Source: Chitinophaga skermanii
GTDB lineage: Bacteria > Bacteroidota > Bacteroidia > Chitinophagales > Chitinophagaceae
Reading direction: 5' to 3'
NCBI RefSeq assembly: GCF_003259335.1
Contig: NZ_QLLL01000013.1
Span: forward strand, 48,261 to 112,260
DNA length: 64,000 nt
How positions within the stretch are numbered: position 1 is the first letter of the stretch; every line of letters begins with the position of its first letter. Below, piece by piece: positions 54,059 to 60,850 of this stretch. A program made the position numbers and the translations under genes. Below the pieces are notes generated by a model that was not told where the DNA came from, ran no database searches, and saw only the letters and a list, made by a program, of their open reading frames with translations.

Positions 54059-54183
54059 AAGGGAAGTTAAAGGGATTCAAAGGCAGGTCAAAGGGAAGTC
54101 AAAGTCTTTCAAAGGGGCGTCAAAGGCTTTTCAAAGGGTCGTTAAAGGCTCGTCAAAGGGAAGTCAAAGGCTCGGTAAAGGCT
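54059..54183. repeat. 11-bp degenerate tandem array, GTCAAAGG core (11 units)
   Basis: The AAAG of each unit lies at 54069, 54079, 54090, 54101, 54111, 54122, 54133, 54144, 54155, 54166 and 54177: steps of 11 with two of 10. The unit is about (A/C)GTCAAAGG(C/G)(T/A), with TTC, GTT and GGT variants before AAAG. Ten of eleven units carry TGA or TAA on the minus strand. It lies between the converging M1 peptidase and F420-reductase-like genes; the remaining DNA of this 329-bp gap holds only the terminator at 53919. Confidence 0.88.
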
Positions 54184-54225
54184 TTTGTATATTTAACCAC
54201 CTTTACATCCCATTTACGACAAGCA

Positions 54226-54882
54226 TTATTCCCGCAATAACCGGAAGGCATGGTGCCATGTTCCTGTTCTAAACCCGTAAGCCCACCATAAAACGCTTAA
54301 AGCTTCGATTTCGCGGGCTATCTCGATGCCGCCGATATCGATAACGTCGGGCCAGCCGAGTTGCTGTAAAATGTCTTTAACGGCCTTTTTTGCCCAATCG
54401 TTGTTACCGCAGATAAACATACTGGGGGCACCCTCTTTGAATTGGGGGTTGATCATATGGCCATGACCGATGCTATTGAGGGCTTTTACCACGTGGGCAC
54501 CGGGTAGCCAAGCCTGTATTTGCTCGCCTGCCGAGAGATTTTTATGTAATTGGAAGGAGATTTTGCCGTTGGCATCTGGCCCTTTATCGTCGAGCGGGTT
54601 GGTAACGTCGACCACTATCTTACTTTTAAAGTTCCACACACCGGCTTGTTCGATAGAAAGTTGGGCGCTTTGCCAGGTGGTGCATAACACGATGAGGTCG
54701 CCCCAAACGGCTGTTTCCTGTAGCGAACCGAGGAAACCTTTGCCGGGGAAAGTGGCTTGAAAATCTTGTAAGGAAGGCTTCTGAACATGATTTGATCCCA
54801 TCATCACTTCATACCCCTTCTCGCACAAACCTTTACCGATTGCCATTCCAACGGCACCGGCTCCCAGGATCCCGATCTTCAT
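54226..54882 (-). CDS. NADPH-dependent F420 reductase-like protein
   Basis: A 218-residue Rossmann protein. The N-terminus IGILGAGAVGMAIGKGLCEKG (GxGxxG) is followed by MMGSNHVQKPS after strand 2, typical of the F420:NADP oxidoreductase fold (pfam F420_oxidored). Family marks also include VVDVTNPL and VVKALNSIG. Bacteroidota generally do not make F420, so the true substrate is likely different; many members in this phylum are of unknown role. No neighbour suggests one. Confidence 0.82.
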   Translation of the reverse strand: MKIGILGAGAVGMAIGKGLCEKGYEVMMGSNHVQKPSLQDFQATFPGKGFLGSLQETAVWGDLIVLCTTWQSAQLSIEQAGVWNFKSKIVVDVTNPLDDKGPDANGKISFQLHKNLSAGEQIQAWLPGAHVVKALNSIGHGHMINPQFKEGAPSMFICGNNDWAKKAVKDILQQLGWPDVIDIGGIEIAREIEALSVLWWAYGFRTGTWHHAFRLLRE

Positions 54883-54950
54883 ACTTCACACGTTTCTACT
54901 AATTTACCGAATTTTCATGGCAGTACGAAATCGAATCCCGGGCATAAAAA

Positions 54951-54987
54951 AACCGTTGACGGGGCGTATTTCCACCTCGACAACGGC
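54951..54987 (-). terminator. mqnA terminator
   Basis: AACCGTTGACGGGG pairs imperfectly with CCTCGACAACGGCT around a 10-base loop; on the minus strand a run of seven T follows. Confidence 0.7.
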
Positions 54988-55010
54988 TATTTCGTTGATA
55001 TATACGGCTA

Positions 55011-55751
55011 TTATTGTTGTAAGTAGCTTAAAAAACGCTGCATACCTTGGCGTTTCGCCGGGGTAAGCGGGTAGCTGATATTTTGCGTGTAATACACGTG
55101 CATATCGTATACCGGGTGCTCGATTTCGGCAATAACTGCCGGTAAATTCTGAAAACCAATACTGTTCGCATTATTAAAGGCAGCGATAAACTCGGGCGAC
55201 AATTGCTTGTTGCTGATCCATGCCGCGAACACGAACGGTAAATTCGTGAATTTAATCCATGCTTCGGCCAAATCGTAAATAAATGGCGATTTATGGCGCT
55301 GTGCTAGGGCACGGTCGCCAATTACCAAACCGGCGTCGGTGCCTTGGATTTTATCTTGGTAATCGCCCGTTGTTTCTACGAATTCAACAGGGAGTTTCCA
55401 ATATTCCTTTACTAATACTTTTAAAAGGGCTACCGAAGTACGACTTTGATAGTCTAAATAAATTCTTTTTATATCGTGTAAAGGCACTTCACTAAATAAA
55501 CATACGGAGGCAACGGGCCCATCGGCACCGATGCAGAAATCTGATATAATATGCGCTTCTTGTAATTTGGGTATAATTGCCACTGGCACAAGGGCTACGT
55601 CAACCTCTCCATCGATCAACTGGCGGGCGATTTTAGCCGGGTAATCCATCGTCAATTCCATCATATCCATTACAGGATGATTCCTAAATCCGTATAATAA
55701 AGGCTTAGTATTTGAATAACTTACTGCCGCAACTTTTACTTTCCGTTCCAA
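55011..55751 (-). CDS. mqnA: Chorismate dehydratase MqnA
   Basis: MqnA dehydrates chorismate to 3-enolpyruvyl-benzoate, the first step of the futalosine menaquinone pathway. The 246-residue length fits. Family marks: VAAVSYSNTKPLLYGF at the start, GEVDVALVPVAIIP, and the C-terminal VYYTQNISYPLTP. The start is a TTG at 55751: no in-frame ATG precedes it, homology starts at its fourth codon, and the promoter box is 21 bases upstream. The window's UbiD protein could supply the later decarboxylation. Confidence 0.9.
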   Translation of the reverse strand: MERKVKVAAVSYSNTKPLLYGFRNHPVMDMMELTMDYPAKIARQLIDGEVDVALVPVAIIPKLQEAHIISDFCIGADGPVASVCLFSEVPLHDIKRIYLDYQSRTSVALLKVLVKEYWKLPVEFVETTGDYQDKIQGTDAGLVIGDRALAQRHKSPFIYDLAEAWIKFTNLPFVFAAWISNKQLSPEFIAAFNNANSIGFQNLPAVIAEIEHPVYDMHVYYTQNISYPLTPAKRQGMQRFLSYLQQ

Positions 55752-55771
55752 TTTCTGTAATTTTGAAGCCG

Positions 55772-55779
55772 CAAAAGTA
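55772..55779 (-). promoter_or_regulatory. Bacteroidota -7 box of mqnA
   Basis: TACTTTTG on the minus strand, 21 bases before the TTG start. Its position supports the TTG because no other start lies between it and the conserved N-terminus. Confidence 0.55.
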
Positions 55780-55868
55780 CTTAAATTCCAGTTTATAACC
55801 GGGGAATCATTGATTTCAAGGTGTTAAAAGGAAATTAAAATTGTGAATACGAGTTTATTAATATCATT

Positions 55869-57209
55869 ATGCAACTACAAGCTTTAACTGCTATTTCCCC
55901 TATCGACGGGCGTTACAGAGGTCAAGTAGAAGAACTGGCCCCTTATTTTTCTGAATTTGCGTTGATCCGTTACCGCGTAATGGTGGAGGTAGAATATTTT
56001 ATTGCCTTGGCAGAACAAAAGCTTTTCGCTTTACCGAAAAGCAAACATGCTGCTTTGCGCAATATCTACCAAAACTTCACGGTTGAAAACGCTCAACTCA
56101 TCAAGGATACAGAAAAAATCACCAACCACGATGTGAAAGCAGTGGAGTATTTCTTGAAGAACGAGTTGAAGAACCTGGGTCATGAAGCTCTCCTAGAATG
56201 GGTGCATTTTGGTCTTACTTCGCAAGACATCAATAATACGGCTAACCCGTTGATGTGGCGCGACGCCGTAGAACATGTTTACATGCCTGCGATTGCCAAC
56301 CTTATTTTGTCGTTGAAGAAGATGTCGAAAGCTTGGATGAAGGTACCTATGTTGGCCCGCACACACGGTCAACCTGCATCGCCTACTATCCTTGGTAAAG
56401 AAATCGAAGTATTCGTTGAACGCTTGGAAGGCCAGGTGAATTTGCTCGGCCAAATTCCTTTTGCAGCGAAGTTCGGTGGTGCTACCGGTAACTTCAATGC
56501 TCACCACGTAGCTTTCCCGAAAGTAAACTGGGAGAAATTCGCGAATAAATTCGTGAATACCACCCTCGGCTTGCAACGTATGCAATACACTACGCAAATC
56601 GAGCACTACGATAACATCGCCGCGCAATTCGATACGTTGAAACGTATCAATACCATCCTCATCGATTTCGCACGCGACGTATGGCAATACATCTCTATGG
56701 ACTACTTCAAACAAAAGATCAAAAAGAATGAAGTAGGTTCATCTGCGATGCCACACAAAGTAAACCCGATCGACTTCGAAAACGCGGAAGGTAACTTGGG
56801 CTTAGCAAATGCTATCTTTGAACACTTAAGCAGCAAATTGCCGATTTCTCGTTTACAACGCGATTTAACGGATTCGACTGTACTTCGTAACATCGGCGTT
56901 CCATTTGGTCATACCGTATTGGCATTGAAATCGCTCGATAAAGGTTTGAACAAATTGATCTTAAACGAAGCGAAGTTAAAAGCTGATTTAGAGGCGAACT
57001 GGGCGGTTGTTGCTGAAGCTATCCAAACAGTATTGCGTCGTGAAAACTTCCCGCAACCGTACGAAGCGTTGAAAGCGTTAACACGTGGTGGTGAACAAAT
57101 TACCCAAAAAACAATGCACCAATTCATTGATGGATTGAAAATCACTGCTGCATTGAAAAAAGAATTAAAAGCGATTACACCACACAATTACACCGGTATT
57201 TGGTCGTAA
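55869..57209 (+). CDS. purB: Adenylosuccinate lyase
   Basis: PurB catalyses two steps: release of fumarate from SAICAR and from adenylosuccinate, in purine synthesis. At 446 residues it belongs to the fumarase/aspartase superfamily. The signature GSSAMPHKVNPIDFEN and the catalytic-His region with TSQDINNTA are clear; TALSPIDGRY-like AISPIDGRYRGQV starts the protein. The ATG at 55869 is directly before it. Terminator at 57231. Confidence 0.96.
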   Translation: MQLQALTAISPIDGRYRGQVEELAPYFSEFALIRYRVMVEVEYFIALAEQKLFALPKSKHAALRNIYQNFTVENAQLIKDTEKITNHDVKAVEYFLKNELKNLGHEALLEWVHFGLTSQDINNTANPLMWRDAVEHVYMPAIANLILSLKKMSKAWMKVPMLARTHGQPASPTILGKEIEVFVERLEGQVNLLGQIPFAAKFGGATGNFNAHHVAFPKVNWEKFANKFVNTTLGLQRMQYTTQIEHYDNIAAQFDTLKRINTILIDFARDVWQYISMDYFKQKIKKNEVGSSAMPHKVNPIDFENAEGNLGLANAIFEHLSSKLPISRLQRDLTDSTVLRNIGVPFGHTVLALKSLDKGLNKLILNEAKLKADLEANWAVVAEAIQTVLRRENFPQPYEALKALTRGGEQITQKTMHQFIDGLKITAALKKELKAITPHNYTGIWS

Positions 57210-57230
57210 TGTACGGTAGGTATTATATTT

Positions 57231-57266
57231 AAAAACCCGTCTCTACACGTAGAGACGGGTTTTTTA
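57231..57266 (+). terminator. purB terminator, family member
   Basis: AAAAACCCGTCTCTA and TAGAGACGGGTTTTTT, a perfect long stem around CACG. This is the clearest copy of the recurring terminator core. Confidence 0.9.
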
Positions 57267-57279
57267 TCAATCTTACAGG

Positions 57280-57717
57280 ATGTTTGCATTAGAAAAGATC
57301 GCCCCTAAGTTTTCATTCTACATGGCCTTGCTTACAGCGGTGCTGGCCCTCCTCGTTTTTTCCAACGAATTCACCGTGGAGGATGTGTGGAGCGATTATG
57401 CTGTATCTGTGAAAACCGCCCCCGTTATGTTAGCTGCGGCGATGATTTGGGTATTGAATGGCCTTGTATACCGTAGATGTAAAGCTATTAAACTACAGGC
57501 TTACATTACGCGGGCACACCTTGTATTACTCGCTTTAACGGGCATTGCCTTCTTTGTTGTAACGAAATTCACCCAAAACGGGCTAATGGCCGTACAATTA
57601 ATGAAAGCGTTTTTTGTGGTGGAATTACTGTTGTTGGTGAACGCTTTGTATAGCCTCGCCAAACAAGCCGTTACCCCTTTTTCGGAAAAGGAGTTCGTGG
57701 TAGAGGAAGATGATTAA
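57280..57717 (+). CDS. Four-helix membrane protein of unknown function (145 aa)
   Basis: I do not recognise the family. The sequence has four hydrophobic segments (about residues 12-30, 48-65, 80-98 and 108-130). They are joined by short charged loops, with an acidic C-terminus (EEDD). The inner loop VYRRCKAIKLQ is positive, which places both ends inside or out in a simple topology. It starts 13 bases after the purB terminator, and its stop is 8 bases before that of the converging sialidase-like gene, so there is no terminator between the two. Confidence 0.7.
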   Translation: MFALEKIAPKFSFYMALLTAVLALLVFSNEFTVEDVWSDYAVSVKTAPVMLAAAMIWVLNGLVYRRCKAIKLQAYITRAHLVLLALTGIAFFVVTKFTQNGLMAVQLMKAFFVVELLLLVNALYSLAKQAVTPFSEKEFVVEEDD

Positions 57718-57725
57718 CCTTTCTT

Positions 57726-58757
57726 CTACCCCACGTTTAACACCACGTGCTTTATTTTCTTCCGGTCGAATGTATACGTAATATGTACCTGGTTACCCAC
57801 GGTAATAATTGCCGGGTAGCTGAATTCGCCTTTATCGTGTTTTTCTAACGTATACACATCTTTCCAATTCTTCCCATCTTTCGAAACGGCTACACGTAAT
57901 TCATTTCTACCGTTAAACCAATCGGCACCCGCCACGGCAGGATTGTATACAAGTACTTGCCAACCATTCTTCATCGACACAGCATCGATACCTGAATTGG
58001 GATTCAGTATATTCAATGGCTTTAAGGCCGACCAGGTTTTACCTTCATCTGTCGACCAACTTTCGATGATTCTATTTTGGCGACTGCGGAAGAGCATTTG
58101 TAATTTATTCCCTGGGTAAGTTAGGATAGCGGGTTGAATAACGCCAAAAGTATCACAGTTGATTTGTACATCTTGCCACACCATGCTTGCGCCATCGCTT
58201 ACTTCCAGGTGTGCATGCCACACTTTTTCATCTTTACTTTCGGTACTGGATGGATGTAATACTTTTCCATTTGCCAATTGAATAGGCTTATTTTTAATAG
58301 GGCCTAGGTTGTTGCCCGGTAAGCGTTTTGCTTCGCTCCATGTTTGACCGTTATTCGTACTTACTTTCATCATGCCCCACCATTCGCGTGGATTAGGACC
58401 AACTTTGTAGTACAAGAACAGTACGCCCACTTTTGTTTTAAACAGTACGGGATTCCAAGCTGGGAAACGCTTGTTTTGATCTACGACCCCATCGGCTACT
58501 TTCACAGCTTTTTGCCAAGCTCCATTGCTGTAGATAGCGGTATAAATGCTTACATCTTTATGTCCTTCGTATTCTCCGCCAAACCAAGTGGCCATGAGGC
58601 GGTTATTGTCTAATGCTACGATGGAAGAGGAATGGCAAGCGGGTGTAGTAGTGACTGTATCTTCAATAAAACCGGCTTTTGCTACACTTACTTTCTGTGC
58701 TTGTAATTGGGTGATTGCACCCAATAGCGCCATCATAACAACTAATCTCGAAATCAT
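57726..58757 (-). CDS. Sialidase-like BNR-repeat exoglycosidase
   Basis: A 343-residue exported protein. A signal peptide (residues 1-20, ending LQAQK) is followed by a six-bladed propeller with Asp-box repeats: STNNGQTWSEA, STDEGKTWSAL and SKDGKNWKDV. An early Arg region (GGEYEGHKDVSIY) and the ending VTYTFDRKKIKHV resemble the BNR-4/GH33-like group. Enzymes of this group cleave terminal sialic acids or, in related families, other sugars; substrate is not determined. The ATG at 58757 is chosen because the frame from 58811 adds 18 residues not typical of a signal peptide. Confidence 0.82.
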   Translation of the reverse strand: MISRLVVMMALLGAITQLQAQKVSVAKAGFIEDTVTTTPACHSSSIVALDNNRLMATWFGGEYEGHKDVSIYTAIYSNGAWQKAVKVADGVVDQNKRFPAWNPVLFKTKVGVLFLYYKVGPNPREWWGMMKVSTNNGQTWSEAKRLPGNNLGPIKNKPIQLANGKVLHPSSTESKDEKVWHAHLEVSDGASMVWQDVQINCDTFGVIQPAILTYPGNKLQMLFRSRQNRIIESWSTDEGKTWSALKPLNILNPNSGIDAVSMKNGWQVLVYNPAVAGADWFNGRNELRVAVSKDGKNWKDVYTLEKHDKGEFSYPAIITVGNQVHITYTFDRKKIKHVVLNVG

Positions 58758-58872
58758 ATGCCCATCTTTTAGGCGAGTAATATAGCAAAATGTTCCGCGA
58801 AATCGCAGCAATACGGGTAGTATTTACGTTTTCTTTGTATCTTTTCCCGCGAAATTCAATTCCATTCAAACA

Positions 58873-59316
58873 ATGTCGTCTCAAAAAATCGCCGCGATCC
58901 TATTTGCTATTACTGCCCTGTTTTGTTTAATAGCGGGTTTTACATTCTTTAGCGATCGTGCTTACAACATCCATATAGCTGGTGGTTATGTTACCTTGCC
59001 GAGCTTGGTTGTATTGGGCGCCTTTGCTTTGTTGATGGTTACGTATGCTTGTTTCTATTACGCCTACCCGGCTTTGTTCCCGTTTAAATGGTTAACGTGG
59101 TTGCATGTTTTATTACTGATTCCTACCAGTATACATTTCATGTTTCAGCCCGATTGGTTTCCGCAAGGGCCACGCCGTTATTACGAAAATGCTTCGTTCA
59201 TTGGGCAATACCAATCTACCTTTTTAATGATTTTCATGGCTGCACAGGTATTGTTTATTGTGCACTTAGCTATTGGCGTGGTGAAAGCGGCTTCAAGGAA
59301 ATCGAAAACAGCATAG
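58873..59316 (+). CDS. Small membrane protein, paralogue 1 of 3 (HDTY lost)
   Basis: A 147-residue protein with four hydrophobic segments. It aligns with the next two genes: FPFKWLTWLHV in the middle and VHLAIGVVK in the last helix are common to all three. At the site where the others have HDTY it has IAGGYVTLP, so the motif is lost. The three genes are in the same direction and closely spaced (38 bp, then a 4-base overlap), so probably one transcript. Function unknown; see the findings for the resemblance to cytochrome oxidase subunit I. Confidence 0.7.
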   Translation: MSSQKIAAILFAITALFCLIAGFTFFSDRAYNIHIAGGYVTLPSLVVLGAFALLMVTYACFYYAYPALFPFKWLTWLHVLLLIPTSIHFMFQPDWFPQGPRRYYENASFIGQYQSTFLMIFMAAQVLFIVHLAIGVVKAASRKSKTA

Positions 59317-59354
59317 GTTTCGTATATTCACCCATAATATCATCCAAATCAACC

Positions 59355-59819
59355 ATGAACTCCAATAAATTTGCGGCATACGCCTGTTTGTTAAGCGCTG
59401 TAATATTTGCCGTTGTAGGCATTTTTGCAGACCATTCCCTCACGTTAGACATGCATGTACATGATACCTACTTCGTGATATCCTTGCCCCATACATTAAC
59501 TGCTGTGAAATTGATCTTTCTACTTGGTTGGATTTGCTATTATTTTTTACCCAGCTTCTTTCCCTTTAAAACATTGACCTGGATACAGGTCGTAATAACC
59601 CTGTTAATGTCACTGGTGATTGTTGGTAATACTTTATGGGCTAGACGTTTTATTGACCTTATTAGTGTAGAAGGATTTGAACTGAATAATCGATATATGA
59701 TATGGGCGTTTTTGGGGTTGATGAGTGGTTTACTTTTGTTTATTGGTCATTTTGTTATCGGTACATTATTATGTTTATTTAGAAGATTTAATTCTCCTTC
59801 CTTCAACTCCCCCCTATGA
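59355..59819 (+). CDS. Small membrane protein with HDTYFV motif, paralogue 2 of 3
   Basis: A 154-residue four-helix protein. MHVHDTYFVISLPH aligns with the conserved HDTYYVVAHFH of helix X in haem-copper oxidase subunit I, retaining the first His-Asp-Thr-Tyr and a later His but not the second-last one. FPFKTLTWIQV and GHFVIGTLL follow, as in the other paralogues. The ATG at 59355 (MNSNKFAAY) is chosen; the frame open from 59088 is otherwise the shadow of the previous gene. It overlaps the next gene by 4 bases (ATGA), so translation is coupled. No haem-copper core catalytic subunit is present nearby, so it is not an oxidase by itself. Confidence 0.75.
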   Translation: MNSNKFAAYACLLSAVIFAVVGIFADHSLTLDMHVHDTYFVISLPHTLTAVKLIFLLGWICYYFLPSFFPFKTLTWIQVVITLLMSLVIVGNTLWARRFIDLISVEGFELNNRYMIWAFLGLMSGLLLFIGHFVIGTLLCLFRRFNSPSFNSPL

Positions 59820-60265
59820 AAACAAACAAACTAGCCACGTTCGTTTTATTAGCTGTGGCGATTTTCTTAACGGTGGCTTCTAAAACGTTTTTATCGAGGG
59901 ATATACTTGATATCCATGTGTATGATACTTATTACGTTTTCGGTACATCACAAGTCATCTTTCTTTATACGTTATTTGCCCTGGCAATGGGCAGCTTCTA
60001 TTATTTTACCAGCTCCCTTTTCCCGGTGCGTTGGCTTACTTGGGTGCAAGTCATCACCTTTACCGCATCCATTTTACTTATTGCCTTTTTTCATCAATGG
60101 CGTATTCCAAACAAGCGGCATTATTCAATACATTATGATCCTCCCTTTGCTGATTGGCCTAATGATCATTTAATTTTCTTCTGTGCTGTTGCCGGTTTCC
60201 TTGCAGCAATAGCACTCTTCTTAATACACATGATCATCGGTATCTTTCAGCATAACCGCAAATAA
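59816..60265 (+). CDS. Small membrane protein with YDTYYV motif, paralogue 3 of 3
   Basis: A 149-residue four-helix protein that overlaps the previous gene by ATGA. It has DIHVYDTYYV at the HDTY site (first His replaced by Tyr), then FPVRWLTWVQV, and IHMIIGIFQ in the last helix. The same layout as its two neighbours indicates two duplication events. The stop is followed at once by a bidirectional terminator. Confidence 0.75.
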   Translation: MKTNKLATFVLLAVAIFLTVASKTFLSRDILDIHVYDTYYVFGTSQVIFLYTLFALAMGSFYYFTSSLFPVRWLTWVQVITFTASILLIAFFHQWRIPNKRHYSIHYDPPFADWPNDHLIFFCAVAGFLAAIALFLIHMIIGIFQHNRK

Positions 60266-60296
60266 AAAAGAGGAATATTGCTATTCCTCTTTTTTA
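60264..60296. terminator. Bidirectional terminator overlapping two gene ends
   Basis: AAAAAAGAGGAATA and TATTCCTCTTTTTT around TTGC form a perfect 14-bp stem. The left arm begins inside the stop codon of paralogue 3, and the right arm encodes the last residues (KKEE) and stop of the thioesterase on the other strand. Confidence 0.85.
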
Positions 60297-60697
60297 TTCA
60301 ATCTATCTTTTACATAAGAAATATCTGTTTTCCCGTGTGGTACCGGTTGCCCAGTGGCATCCAAATTCACGAATACCATTTTATCGATGGTTAATACCAA
60401 TTGCTGGGTAAGTTTGTTACGAACTTCACAACGCATGGTTAATGAACTGGTACCGAAATGCGTGGCTACGATACCCATTTCGATGATATCGCCTTGCTTC
60501 GGCGCAGAAATAAAATTGATCTCGGAAATTAACTTCGTTACAACATGGGGGTTTTCGAGTTGAATGATCGCGTAGATCACTGCTTCCTCATCAATCCATT
60601 TCAATAAACTGCCACCAAAAAGGGTTTGATTGGGGTTTAAATCCTCAGGTTTCACCCACCTACGTGTGCGAAATTTTAATTCTGGTGCTTCTTTCAT
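60281..60697 (-). CDS. Acyl-CoA thioesterase, hotdog fold
   Basis: A 138-residue hotdog-fold thioesterase of the YciA/acyl-CoA hydrolase type. The core NPNQTLFGGSLLKWIDEEAVIYA contains the conserved helix with the catalytic Asp/Glu, and the CoA-facing strands follow (INFISAPKQGDIIEMG; SLTMRCEVRNK). Length is normal. It hydrolyses acyl-CoA thioesters, preference unknown. It ends inside the terminator hairpin at 60264, so the gene has little room beyond its stop. Confidence 0.88.
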   Translation of the reverse strand: MKEAPELKFRTRRWVKPEDLNPNQTLFGGSLLKWIDEEAVIYAIIQLENPHVVTKLISEINFISAPKQGDIIEMGIVATHFGTSSLTMRCEVRNKLTQQLVLTIDKMVFVNLDATGQPVPHGKTDISYVKDRLNKKEE

Positions 60698-60798
60698 AGT
60701 CTGTTGATTTAATACAGTACAAAGGTCCTCATTATAACGCAGATTCGATAATTGAGTTTATCGATATGACCATAGATCAACAAATATGTACAACAAAA

Positions 60799-60829
60799 AA
60801 CGGCATGCATCCCATCGATGCATGCCGTT
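60799..60829 (-). terminator. DUF6600 gene terminator
   Basis: Perfect 12-bp arms AACGGCATGCAT and ATGCATGCCGTT around 7 bases, then six T on the minus strand. It lies 21 bases past the stop. Confidence 0.8.
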
Positions 60830-60850
60830 CCGATATAAAACCTTCTTGTA

